Of a stretch of 64,000 bases of DNA, positions 27,049-35,432 are shown in pieces. Position 1 is the stretch's first letter, and every line of letters starts with the position of its first letter. The notes under the pieces are model-generated. The model was not told the origin of the DNA. It saw only the letters and a program-made list of their open reading frames with translations, and ran no database searches. The DNA comes from Planctomycetota bacterium. GTDB lineage: Bacteria; Planctomycetota; B15-G4. The stretch lies in assembly GCA_020638905.1 (NCBI GenBank), contig JACKHP010000022.1, positions 1-64,000 on the forward strand. Reading direction: 5' to 3'. Position numbers and translations under genes: made by a program.

Positions 27049-28170
27049 ATGCAGACCGCGCGCATCCTCGTGGTGGACGACGAGCCGGGCATGCTGCACG
27101 GCGTCGAGCGCGTGCTCGGTGCGCGCTACCGCGTCACGGCCTGTCGCACCGCCGAGGAGGCTCTCGCGGCGGTGCACGAGCGCGCGCCCGACCTGGCGAT
27201 CCTCGACATCCGCATGCCGGGACCCGACGGCTTCGAGCTCGCGGCACGGCTGCGCGAGGTCGTGCCCGACCTCGACGTGATCTACATGACCGGCGTGGTG
27301 CACGAGCTCGACGCGCAGCTCATCCGCGCCATCCAGGAGAAGGCCTTCTTCTTCATCCAGAAGCCGTTCGACCGCGAGGTGCTGCTGGCGCTCGTGCGGC
27401 GCTGCCTCGAGGTGCGCGAGCTCGCGGCGCAGAACCGCCGCTACACCGAGCTGCTCGAGAGCGAGATGGCGTCGGCGCGCGCGTTCCAGCTCGGCATGCT
27501 GCCGGCGCGCTCGGCGAAGGTCGAGGGCGTGGCTGTCGACGGCCTCTACGAGACCTGCGAGGCCCTCGGCGGCGACTTCTTCGACCACATCCCGGCGGGG
27601 CGCGGCAAGCTCGCCTTCCTGCAGGCCGACGTGAGCGGACACGGCGTGCGCGCGGCACTCCTGGTGGGCGTGCTCAAGGCGGCGTTCCACGACGCGGCCG
27701 ACGCGCACCACCGACCGCGCGAGGTGCTGCGGCGCATCGGCAAGGGACTGCAGAGCTTCGACGACGGCAGCTTCGTGACCGTCTTCTGCGGTCTCGTCGA
27801 CACGCGCGCCGGAACGCTCGCCTGGGCGAACGCGGGCCATCCCCCGGCGCTCCTGTGGGGCGGCGAGCGTACGCTCGAGGAGCTGCCGCGCACCGGACTC
27901 GTCATCTCGCCCGCGCTCGACGACCTCGACTGGGAGGAGCGCAGCGTGCCGTTCGGGCCGGACGACGTGTTGCTCGTGTGCACCGACGGCGTGCACGAGA
28001 CGCGCGGCGAAGGAGGCGCGTTCGGTCGCGAGCGCCTGCGCGGGACCGTCGCCGGCTGCGGTGAGCGCGGTGCGGCACTGCTGCGCCGGGTGGTCGACGA
28101 GGTGGTCGCCTTCCGTGGCGGGCGGCCCCAGGACGACGACCTCTCGCTGCTGACCCTGCGGCGCACCTGA
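27049..28170 (+). CDS. Response regulator with SpoIIE-type serine phosphatase output
   Basis: 373 residues from ATG 27049. Residues 1-120 are a receiver domain: acidic DDE at 10-12, phosphoacceptor D53 in ILDIRMPGPDG, and K105 in FIQKPFD. A short coiled coil (LAAQNRRYTELLESEMASA) links to a PP2C/SpoIIE phosphatase with EALGGDFFDH, LQADVSGHGVRAALL, NAGHPPALLWG and CTDGVHETRG, whose aspartates bind manganese. Proteins of this RsbU/RssB-like design act on a phosphorylated anti-anti-sigma protein in partner switching. No sensor kinase, STAS protein or anti-sigma partner is next to it, so its input and target are unknown. Confidence 0.9.
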   Translation: MQTARILVVDDEPGMLHGVERVLGARYRVTACRTAEEALAAVHERAPDLAILDIRMPGPDGFELAARLREVVPDLDVIYMTGVVHELDAQLIRAIQEKAFFFIQKPFDREVLLALVRRCLEVRELAAQNRRYTELLESEMASARAFQLGMLPARSAKVEGVAVDGLYETCEALGGDFFDHIPAGRGKLAFLQADVSGHGVRAALLVGVLKAAFHDAADAHHRPREVLRRIGKGLQSFDDGSFVTVFCGLVDTRAGTLAWANAGHPPALLWGGERTLEELPRTGLVISPALDDLDWEERSVPFGPDDVLLVCTDGVHETRGEGGAFGRERLRGTVAGCGERGAALLRRVVDEVVAFRGGRPQDDDLSLLTLRRT

Positions 28171-28325
28171 CGAGCGCCGCGCACCTCCCGGTTCCATGCG
28201 TCAAAGGTCGTAACCGCCCGGGCACGAGGGCGGAACGACGGGTGCCGGAGCCTGCATCCTGGATCTTCTGCCCGTCGCCGCGATATACCGACGGCACCCG
28301 TTTCCCCCGACGGAGCGAGAGACCC

Positions 28326-29453
28326 ATGCGACTGCTCATCCCCGCTGCACTCGTGATCCTGCTCGTGGCGTTCGCGCGCCTCCAGGTGCAGGACAGCAAC
28401 CAGGAAGGCCACGGAGGACACGCCGTCGCCCATGCCGAGAGGGTGAGCTTCGACGAACTCGAGGCCGACAACCCCGTGCGTCCCGTGCCCGGCAAGCTGG
28501 TCGGCCACGACATGGCGGTGGACAGCCTGCCCGACGCCCCCGACGCCGGGCGCGCCCGGCTCGGCCGCTGGCTCTACTACGACACCCGCATCTCGGCCGA
28601 CGGCAGCATCTCGTGCGCCACCTGCCATGTGCCCGAGCACGGTTTCAGCGAGCTGACCCCGGTCTCCACCGGCATCCGCGGGCAGAAGGGCACGCGCAAG
28701 GCGCCCAGCTTCGTGAACGCCGTGTTCGCCTTCTATCCCGAGACCTTCTGGGACGGCCGCGCCGCCAGCCTCGAGGAGCAGGCCGTCGGTCCGATGGCCA
28801 ACCCCATCGAGATGGGCAACGAGCACGACGTGGTGGTCAAGACCGTCGCCGGCATCGAGCAGTACCGGCACTACTTCGAGCAGGCCTTCGGTGACTCGGA
28901 GGTCACCCTCGACCGCATCGCGCACGCCATCGCCGACTACGAGCGTACGCGCGTCTCGGCCAACTCGCGCTACGACCGCTGGGTCGACGCCGACGAGGAC
29001 GACGCCGCGGGCCAGGCGCTGCTCAGCCCGCTCGAGATCGAGGGGCACGACCTCTTCTTCGGCGACGCGCTGTGCGCCACGTGCCACGTCGGCTCGTCGT
29101 TCACCGACAGCAAGTACCACAACCTCGGCATCGGCTGGGACGCGGCCACCGGCAAGCTGGCCGACGAGGGGCGCTTCGTGGTCACGGGCGTGGAGTCCGA
29201 CCACGGGGCCTTCAAGACGCCCGGCCTGCGCGAGACGACGAGGCATCCTCCGTACATGCACGACGGGTCGCTCGCCACACTGAAGGACGTCATGGTGCAC
29301 TACAACAAGGGTGGCACGCCCAACCCGTGGCTGTCGCCCAAGCTCAAGCCGCTGGGGCTGTCCGACCACCAGCTCGACGCGCTCGTGGCCTTCATGGGTG
29401 CGCTCGAGGGCGAGGGCTTCATGGACACCGCGCCGAAGCACTTCCCGCAGTGA
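28326..29453 (+). CDS. Di-haem cytochrome c peroxidase / MauG family protein
   Basis: 375 residues from ATG 28326. RLLIPAALVILLVAFARL is a signal or anchor. Two c-type haem sites are present, SCATCH (C97, C100, H101) and LCATCH (C250, C253, H254), in the family's two-domain arrangement, with FWDGRAASLEEQAVGPM between them and a late YMHDGSLATLKDVM. It acts in the periplasm as a hydrogen peroxide reductase or a MauG-like oxidase. The N-terminal part is His-rich (GHGGHAVAH). It is followed by a SIMPL-domain lipoprotein 32 bases downstream, which suggests one transcript connected with the cell envelope. Confidence 0.9.
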   Translation: MRLLIPAALVILLVAFARLQVQDSNQEGHGGHAVAHAERVSFDELEADNPVRPVPGKLVGHDMAVDSLPDAPDAGRARLGRWLYYDTRISADGSISCATCHVPEHGFSELTPVSTGIRGQKGTRKAPSFVNAVFAFYPETFWDGRAASLEEQAVGPMANPIEMGNEHDVVVKTVAGIEQYRHYFEQAFGDSEVTLDRIAHAIADYERTRVSANSRYDRWVDADEDDAAGQALLSPLEIEGHDLFFGDALCATCHVGSSFTDSKYHNLGIGWDAATGKLADEGRFVVTGVESDHGAFKTPGLRETTRHPPYMHDGSLATLKDVMVHYNKGGTPNPWLSPKLKPLGLSDHQLDALVAFMGALEGEGFMDTAPKHFPQ

Positions 29454-29485
29454 GCCTGCGCGTCCCGGGGAGGGGACGGAGACCC

Positions 29486-30331
29486 ATGCACGAACCGGTT
29501 GCCCTCGGCGAGTCCGGCTCGCCCGTCCCCGTCCCCGGCCCGCGGCGCGTCGTGCCGAGGCGTCGCGCGTGGCTCCCGCTCGCGTTGCTGCTGGCCACGG
29601 CGTGCAGCGAGCGTCCGTCCATCGCGGCGCTCGCGCCGCAGCCGACCGAGGTGCGCCAGACGCGCACGATCGAGGTGGCGGGCACGGGCGTGATGGTCGG
29701 CGCGCCGCGCACGGCCACGTTCGACATGCTCATCGAGACCTGGGCGCCGCGCTCGGCCGAGGCCTGGAAGGACCTGTCCGTCCTGGCCAAGCGCGTCTCG
29801 GTGGCGGTGCGCAAGGCCGGCGTGCGCGGCACCGACGTGACCGAGCACGTGATCGAGCTCGAGCCGGCGCTGCACCGCGAGGTCGAGACGAATCCCTCGC
29901 CCGAGCCGGCCGTCGACTCGGCCGCGCTCGACCCGAGCGTCGAGGACGCGCCCGCCGATCCGCTCGGCGACTGGTCGGCGTACCCACCCGACGCCGCGGG
30001 CTACGTCGCGCGGCAGACGTTCACCATCGTGCATCGCGATCCCGACAAGCTGGGACGTGCGCTGTCGAACGGCATGCGCGTGGGCGGGGTGCGCGTGCTC
30101 GATCTCGTGGTGACGCCGAACAACTCCGAGGTGCTGCTCGAGCGCGCCCGCCAGCGCGCGGCCCAGGACGCCAAGGAACGCGCCGAGATCCTGGCCCAGG
30201 AGCTCGGGATGCAGGTCGCGCAACCGCAGGAGATCGAGGAGCTGCTCTCGATCGCCCCGGGCGACGACCGCGAGAACCCGCTCATGGCGCGCGTCGAGCT
30301 GCGCGTCGTGTTCTCGTTGCGCAGCAACTGA
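29486..30331 (+). CDS. SIMPL-domain (DUF541) lipoprotein
   Basis: 281 residues from ATG 29486, with GGAG upstream. A long basic n-region precedes LPLALLLATAC, a lipoprotein signal. The mature part has the SIMPL pattern: TIEVAGTGVMVGAPRTATFDMLIET, an extended middle, and LLERARQRAAQDAKERAEILAQELGMQ near the C-terminus. Family members are periplasmic proteins with poorly known roles, some tied to oxidative or envelope stress, which fits the peroxidase gene upstream. An acidic insertion at about 135-165 (NPSPEPAVDSAALDPSVEDAP) is unusual. Confidence 0.82.
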   Translation: MHEPVALGESGSPVPVPGPRRVVPRRRAWLPLALLLATACSERPSIAALAPQPTEVRQTRTIEVAGTGVMVGAPRTATFDMLIETWAPRSAEAWKDLSVLAKRVSVAVRKAGVRGTDVTEHVIELEPALHREVETNPSPEPAVDSAALDPSVEDAPADPLGDWSAYPPDAAGYVARQTFTIVHRDPDKLGRALSNGMRVGGVRVLDLVVTPNNSEVLLERARQRAAQDAKERAEILAQELGMQVAQPQEIEELLSIAPGDDRENPLMARVELRVVFSLRSN

Positions 30332-30436
30332 CGGACGGCAGGGAAGCCCGCGCGCCGCGACGGCGGGAACGGTGCCGGCCGATCGACGTCGCGCGGCCCG
30401 CGCGCCGCCCGCGAGGGCGGCACGCGGGGCCCGCCC

Positions 30437-31729
30437 TCAGCGCTGGACGTCGGCGCCGAGCACGGCGAAGCGCTCGGGCTCGAGCGGCAGCGAATCGGCG
30501 CCCTCGAGCGAGCCCGTCCACAACTGGCCGTCGATGCGGTGGACGCCGCCCTGGCCCGGCACGCCGAAGGTGCCCGTGTGCCGGCTGTCGCCCACGGGCA
30601 GGCTCTGCATCTCGTGCAGCAGCTCGTGCTCCTCGGAGAGTCCGCCGTCGCCCGTGAGCACCAGCCAGAGCTGCGGCGGGAGCGCGTCGGGTCCGGTCAC
30701 GCAGTGCACGTCGAGGGTCCACGACACGGCCAGGTCGCCCTCGGGCGTGGCGCGACCGGCGAGTTCGAGGTCGAGGTGGTAGGGAGCGTGCGACTCGCCG
30801 CTCGCGTCCTCGGCGGCCATGTCGTGCAGGTGCTCGTGGGCCGACGGCTCGCTCACGCCGTCCTGCGCCAACAGCACGCCGCCGCCGACGCAGGCCGCGA
30901 GCAGCGCCGTACCGATCCACCAGCGACGGGCGAAGCCGGAGCAGACGGCGAACGTCGCGAAGAGCGTCACCACGATCGACGACTCGACGTGCAGGTCGGC
31001 CGAGACCGCCACGAACAGTCCCGCGAGCGTGCCGACGAGACCGAGGGTCGAGGCCAGCACGAAGCTCGTGCGCAGTCCGCGTTTGAGCTGCAGGGCCGCG
31101 AGCGGCGGCAGCACGAGCATGGCGAAGGTGAGCAGCGAGCCCGTGGTACGCATCGAGACCGAGAGCGCGGCGGCGAGCACGAAGAACAGGAACAGCAGCC
31201 AGCGCGGCGCCTTGAGGCCGAGGGCCGTGGCCGTGTCGGGGTCGAAGGTGCAGAACAGGATGCGCGGGAACGTCGCGAGCGTGGCGAGCACGCACAGCAG
31301 CAGCGTCGCGCCGACGATGCGCACGTCGTCCATGTCGGCGTAGACGAGGTTGCCGTGCAGCACGTGGTCGACCTGGTCGAGGTCGCCCGCCGAGCGCGAG
31401 ACGAACAGCAGCGCCAGGGCCGAGGCCACGCAGAACAACGCGCCGAGCTGGCTGTCGCCCGCGTCGGCGACCCGTCCACGACCGGCGGCGGTGAGTCCGA
31501 CCACGCCGGCGGCGGTGAGCAGCGCGCCCATGGTGAGCGCGGGGAGGCCGAGCACGAGTCCCAGCGCCACGCCCGCCGCGGCGAGCTGCGCCAGGGTGAT
31601 GCCCAGGAAGACGACGCGCTGCAGCACGACCCACATGCCGAGCAACGGCAGCAGCGTCCCGGCCACGATACCCGCGGCGACCGCACCGGGGATGGGAGCC
31701 AGCGGCGTCCCGAGGAGCCAGTCGCTCAT
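30437..31729 (-). CDS. Zinc/manganese ABC transporter permease with extra C-terminal domain
   Basis: 430 residues. Positions 1-265 are a metal ABC permease (ABC-3 family) with about eight membrane segments, including the cytoplasmic coupling region GNLVYADMDDV and LLTFAMLVLPPLAA. A further membrane segment (271-288) leads to about 140 residues not found in ordinary ZnuB/MntB proteins: His-rich HEHLHDMAAEDASGESHAPYH (about 299-318), then a beta-rich domain with EEHELLHEMQ and VHRIDGQLW. By topology this tail should be outside the cytoplasm, where it could hold metal near the pore. The gene overlaps the ATPase gene by four bases and ends the operon. Confidence 0.85.
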   Translation of the reverse strand: MSDWLLGTPLAPIPGAVAAGIVAGTLLPLLGMWVVLQRVVFLGITLAQLAAAGVALGLVLGLPALTMGALLTAAGVVGLTAAGRGRVADAGDSQLGALFCVASALALLFVSRSAGDLDQVDHVLHGNLVYADMDDVRIVGATLLLCVLATLATFPRILFCTFDPDTATALGLKAPRWLLFLFFVLAAALSVSMRTTGSLLTFAMLVLPPLAALQLKRGLRTSFVLASTLGLVGTLAGLFVAVSADLHVESSIVVTLFATFAVCSGFARRWWIGTALLAACVGGGVLLAQDGVSEPSAHEHLHDMAAEDASGESHAPYHLDLELAGRATPEGDLAVSWTLDVHCVTGPDALPPQLWLVLTGDGGLSEEHELLHEMQSLPVGDSRHTGTFGVPGQGGVHRIDGQLWTGSLEGADSLPLEPERFAVLGADVQR

Positions 31730-32556
31730 GGTGCACGCTCCTCGGCCGGACGCGCGATCCGCCGGGCGCGGTGTGCGTGACGGGGCGCGCCGTCGACGTG
31801 TCCCGGGACGACCACGAGCTGTCCCTCGACCTCGCGCACGTAGACCGGCATGCCGTGGTAGCGGGTCATCACCTCGTCGCTCAGGATGTGCTCGGCCGGC
31901 CCGGCCTCGATGCGTCCCTCGGAGAAGAGCGCCACGTGGTCGGCCTGGTTCGCCACCAGGTCGAGGCTGTGCGTGGCCACCAGGATCGTCATGCCGCGCT
32001 CCTGCGCGAGGCTGTCGATGCGCGCCACGAGCCGGCTGGCCGACGCGAGGTCGAGCCCGCGCACCGGCTCGTCGAGCACGAGCAGCTCGGGGCGCGAGAC
32101 GAGCGCGCGCGCCAGCATGACGCGCTGCCGCTGCCCGCCCGACATGGCCCGGAACGGACGGTCGGCCAGGTCGTCGACGCGGAAGATGTGCATCGCCTCG
32201 TCGACCGAGCGCCGGTCGACCGGCGAGATGCGCCGCAGCAGGCCGCGCGACGGCGTGAGTCCCATGATCACGACCTCGCGGGCGTTCACCGGGAAGCGCA
32301 CCTCGGAGCTGTCGATCTGCGGGACGTAGCCGATGCGCGGTCGTTCGCCGAGCGTGTACTCGATGCGTCCGGCGCGGGGCTTGATGAGTCCGAGCAACAC
32401 GCGCAGCAGCGTGGTCTTGCCGGATCCGTTGGCGCCGACGAGCGCGGTCACCGACCGCTCGGGCACGGACAGCGAGATGCGGTTCAGCACCAAGCGCCGT
32501 CCGTACCCGGCGGACAGGCCGTCGAAGCGCAGCAGCGGTCTGCGTTCCTCGACCAT
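31726..32556 (-). CDS. Zinc/manganese ABC transporter ATP-binding protein
   Basis: 276 residues from ATG 32556. Walker A ALVGANGSGKTTLLR, Q-loop VPQID, signature SGGQRQRVMLARAL, Walker B LLVLDEP and the switch ATHS are all intact. The order and best likeness are ZnuC/MntB-type ATPases. A His-containing tail (PGHVDGAPRHAHRARR) is longer than usual. It lies three bases downstream of the binding-protein gene and overlaps the permease start by four bases. Confidence 0.9.
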   Translation of the reverse strand: MVEERRPLLRFDGLSAGYGRRLVLNRISLSVPERSVTALVGANGSGKTTLLRVLLGLIKPRAGRIEYTLGERPRIGYVPQIDSSEVRFPVNAREVVIMGLTPSRGLLRRISPVDRRSVDEAMHIFRVDDLADRPFRAMSGGQRQRVMLARALVSRPELLVLDEPVRGLDLASASRLVARIDSLAQERGMTILVATHSLDLVANQADHVALFSEGRIEAGPAEHILSDEVMTRYHGMPVYVREVEGQLVVVPGHVDGAPRHAHRARRIARPAEERAP

Positions 32557-32559
32557 GGC

Positions 32560-33513
32560 TCAGCCGTCGCTCGGGGGCGGGACGTCGAGGCCGAGCGCGT
32601 CAGCCAGCGTGTGCAGGTTGTACTCGAAGTGCGCGACGATGTCGTCGACGCCCTCGGGGTAGCCCGGATGCGTCGACAGCTCGACGACCTTGCAGCCCGT
32701 GGCCTTCTGCACGAAGTCGCTCGCGTCGGGGTGGCTGAACGGTTCGCGGATGACGACCGACACGCCCAGCTCGTTCATCGACTTCACGAGCTCGTCGAGG
32801 TGCGAGACGGTGGGCGTCACGCGCGGCTTGGGCTCGATCGTGCCGGCCTCGACGAGGCCGAAGCGGTCGAGGAAGTAGACCCAGCTCTGGTGGTACACGA
32901 CGACCTTCTGGCCCTTGAGGCCCTTGTAGCGGGTCAGCCAGTCGACGATGGCCTTCGTCATGCGCGTGTGGAAGGCCTGTCCGCGCGCCTGGATCTCGGC
33001 GGCGTGCGCGGGCAACGCGGCGGCCAGCGCGTCGGTCACGCGGGCACCCATGCTGCGCACGTTCATCGGGTCGGTCCACAGGTGCGGGTTGCCGAACGCG
33101 TGCAGGTCGCCCTGGGCGCGGCTGAGCATCGTGGGCACCTCCTTCAGCGTCATGCCCGACGACATCTCGATCGCGCCCGCGTTGCCGGGCAGGAGCCTGG
33201 CGTTGCCCGAGCCGCGCAGCATGCCGTCGAGCCACATCTCGGCGTCGAGTCCGGTGTAGAGCAGCAGGTCGGCGCCGGAGATCTGCGCCATGAGCGAGGG
33301 CAGCGCGGTCACGCCGTGCGCGTCCTGGCTGGGACGGCAGAGCACGACGACGTCGACCAGGTCGCCGCCGATGTCGCGCGCCAACGCGCCGTAGGTCGGC
33401 ATGGTTGCGATGACCTTGAGCCGTCCGGTGTCGTCCTGCGCACGGGTCGTCGCGCACAGGCCCAGCAGCACGATCGCGGTGAGCGTCGTGGTCAGTCGTG
33501 TCATGGGATGCAT
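32560..33513 (-). CDS. Zinc/manganese ABC transporter substrate-binding protein
   Basis: 317 residues from ATG 33513, where AGGAGG sits seven bases upstream; an in-frame ATG at 33504 is less well placed. The signal peptide is RLTTTLTAIVLLGLCATTRA. The ZnuA/TroA fold is shown by VIATMPTYGALARDIGGD, SQDAHGVTALPS (first metal His), LLLYTGLDAEMWLD, GNPHLWTDP (second His), SWVYFLDRFGL and VVIREPFSHPDASDF. The His/Asp-rich loop of many zinc-specific ZnuA proteins is missing, so zinc and manganese cannot be separated. It lies between the porin-like gene and the ATPase. Confidence 0.88.
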   Translation of the reverse strand: MHPMTRLTTTLTAIVLLGLCATTRAQDDTGRLKVIATMPTYGALARDIGGDLVDVVVLCRPSQDAHGVTALPSLMAQISGADLLLYTGLDAEMWLDGMLRGSGNARLLPGNAGAIEMSSGMTLKEVPTMLSRAQGDLHAFGNPHLWTDPMNVRSMGARVTDALAAALPAHAAEIQARGQAFHTRMTKAIVDWLTRYKGLKGQKVVVYHQSWVYFLDRFGLVEAGTIEPKPRVTPTVSHLDELVKSMNELGVSVVIREPFSHPDASDFVQKATGCKVVELSTHPGYPEGVDDIVAHFEYNLHTLADALGLDVPPPSDG

Positions 33514-33527
33514 GTCGTCACCTCCTC

Positions 33528-34925
33528 TCAGCGGTTGACCCAGTACGGGTGGGGCAGGTGTGCGCCGAAGTTCCACGTGAACTGCACGAGCCCGCGCCAG
33601 ACGCTCTCGTCGGCGCCGAAGTCGGCCACCGAAAGATGCTGGCCCTGCACGCGCACGCGGAAGAACTCGTCGGCGTACCACGACCAGTAGGCGCTCTGTT
33701 CGTGCACCTTGTCGGTCGAGGCGAGCACGTCGGACGCGCCGGTGCGCACGCCCACGTAGCTCGCGGGACCGATCTGGCGCTGGGCCGTGAGCGACCATCC
33801 GCTCGTGGCCTCGTTGCCGGTGGGGAAGCCCGCGGCCGCGGGCGAGCCGAAGTCGAAGTTCGTGCGCACGAGCTCGCCCTGGAACAGCCAGCTCCCCTGT
33901 CCGCTCTCGTCGTCGCGCATGCGCACGGTCGCGTCGAGTCCCGCGGCGCGCGGGACGATGTCGGTGCCCGCGTCGGTCACGATCGTGTGTCCGTTCACGC
34001 CGGACAGGTACGTCGCGCCGACCTCGAGGTCGTGCAACGGGTCGAAGGACACGAAGTGCGAGACGCGCGCCACGCCCAGCGGCGCGTCGGACGTGATCGA
34101 CAGCCCGGCATCGGAGGCCGCCTCGCCGAGCAGCCCTTCGGAGCCGGTGAACACGTCGCCGTTCACCGCGGCGAGCTCGAGCGACGTGGTGCCCGCGTCG
34201 CCCGAGGCGAGCGGCGTCTCGAGCAGCAGGCCGTTGCCGGAGATGCCCTCCTCGCCGAACTGGTAGGTCACCGGCGCGGCCCGGTCGACCTGCGGCAGGT
34301 CGTGGGTGTGCAGACGGTTGTTGCGTCCGAACGGCAGCCGGAAGCGACCCACGCGCACGCGCGCCGGGGTGTCGACGCCGATCAGGTCGGCCAGCGTGAT
34401 CGAGGCGTAGCCCTCCTCGATCGTCGAGCCGAACTCGCCGTTGCCCTGGTCTTCGATCGAGTACACGAGCACGCCCTCGGCGAAGGGCGAGAGCGGCAGG
34501 CTCAGGTCGATCTCGGTCTCGCGCAGCGAGAAGCTGTCGCCCGTGCCGAGTTTCTCCTTCTCGTTGCCGAAGTTGGTCACGGCGTCCATGAAGACGCCGA
34601 TGCGCGGGTTGTAGGCGCTGGGGAAGACGGTGCGCGGCGGGCTCTGCGGAGCGGGCTCGGCTTCGTCCTCGCCGAGCAGCGCCTGGAGCTGGGCTTCGAG
34701 GTCGTCGTCGTCGCTCTTCGGGGCGGCCTTCTGTCCCTCGAGCTCGTCGACCCGCCCGTGCAGGTCGTGGAGTTCGTCGAGCGCCTGCTGGAGCAGCGCG
34801 CGCAACTCGTCGTTGGACTTGTCCTTCGTGGTGTCGCTCTCCTGGGCGGAGGCGAGCGGTGCGAGGACGAGCACGGCGGCGCCGAACAGCGCGGCGCGCC
34901 CGTCCCGCATGAGGATGCGGAGCAT
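33528..34925 (-). CDS. Porin-like outer-membrane protein of the metal-uptake operon
   Basis: 465 residues from ATG 34925. The signal peptide ends at APLASA with the mature protein at QESDTTK. A coiled coil (DELRALLQQALDELHDLHGRVDELEGQ, read in two parts) and an acidic linker precede a beta-barrel-like domain with alternating strands: RETEIDLSLPLSPFAEG, RVRVGRFRLPFGRNN, WLFQGELVRTNFDF and the closing VQFTWNFGAHLPHPYWVNR. The layout resembles the partial porin at 62912. It lies 14 bases upstream of the binding protein and is likely the outer-membrane pore for the same metal. Confidence 0.75.
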   Translation of the reverse strand: MLRILMRDGRAALFGAAVLVLAPLASAQESDTTKDKSNDELRALLQQALDELHDLHGRVDELEGQKAAPKSDDDDLEAQLQALLGEDEAEPAPQSPPRTVFPSAYNPRIGVFMDAVTNFGNEKEKLGTGDSFSLRETEIDLSLPLSPFAEGVLVYSIEDQGNGEFGSTIEEGYASITLADLIGVDTPARVRVGRFRLPFGRNNRLHTHDLPQVDRAAPVTYQFGEEGISGNGLLLETPLASGDAGTTSLELAAVNGDVFTGSEGLLGEAASDAGLSITSDAPLGVARVSHFVSFDPLHDLEVGATYLSGVNGHTIVTDAGTDIVPRAAGLDATVRMRDDESGQGSWLFQGELVRTNFDFGSPAAAGFPTGNEATSGWSLTAQRQIGPASYVGVRTGASDVLASTDKVHEQSAYWSWYADEFFRVRVQGQHLSVADFGADESVWRGLVQFTWNFGAHLPHPYWVNR

Positions 34926-35012
34926 GGGATCTCTCTCGGAATACGGTCCGGCCTGCCGGATCGCTCCCACGCGGAGCGGCGGCGCGGCCGAGGGTCTCGG
35001 TGCGGCGGTCGA

Positions 35013-35372
35013 TCAGCCCGCGACGGGCGGACCGCGAGCTCCGAGACTTCCGACGAGAGCCAGGCGCGTCGGGGACCGATGCGCCGGCGGCGGCGACAAG
35101 CGCGCCGCGAGGGTCGAGGCGTGCGCCACGGCGTGCTGCGGCGGTGCGCCGAGCGCGCGCGCCGTGGTGCACACCTGGCAGGCCGGATCGTGCGGCGAGT
35201 CGGCCAGGTGCTGGCAGCCGCCGTCGTGCACCTGGCAGGTGCCGTCGAGCGGTGCGGCGTGGTCGTAGCCGTGCAGCCAGCCGTCGAGCGGCGCGCCGCC
35301 CAGCAGCACCGCGAGCACGAGGCCGAGCGGGAACCAGGTCGACGGAGAGACACGACTGCGGGGCGGGACCAC
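35013..35372 (-). CDS. Small Cys/His-rich membrane-anchored protein (DUF2946-like)
   Basis: 119 residues from ATG 35372. One hydrophobic segment (WFPLGLVLAVLLGG) is followed by a metal-binding-looking stretch: WLHGYDHAAPLDGTCQVHDG, then CQHLADSPHDPACQVC, giving four Cys and about five His. Small proteins of this style often sit next to metal transporters. It heads the five-gene unit reaching the permease and could sense or buffer metal in the periplasm. The family assignment is weak; the composition and position are plain. Confidence 0.6.
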   Translation of the reverse strand: MVPPRSRVSPSTWFPLGLVLAVLLGGAPLDGWLHGYDHAAPLDGTCQVHDGGCQHLADSPHDPACQVCTTARALGAPPQHAVAHASTLAARLSPPPAHRSPTRLALVGSLGARGPPVAG

Positions 35373-35432
35373 GGGACCATCAGAGCCCCGCGGCCCCGCC
35401 CCGTCAAGGGTGGGCGTTCTGTCGGGACGACG

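Noticed and set aside
35373..35432. Zur-type operator before the metal operon
   Set aside because: The 60-base gap is GC-rich with no AT-rich palindrome. Control may lie further upstream or not be of Zur type.
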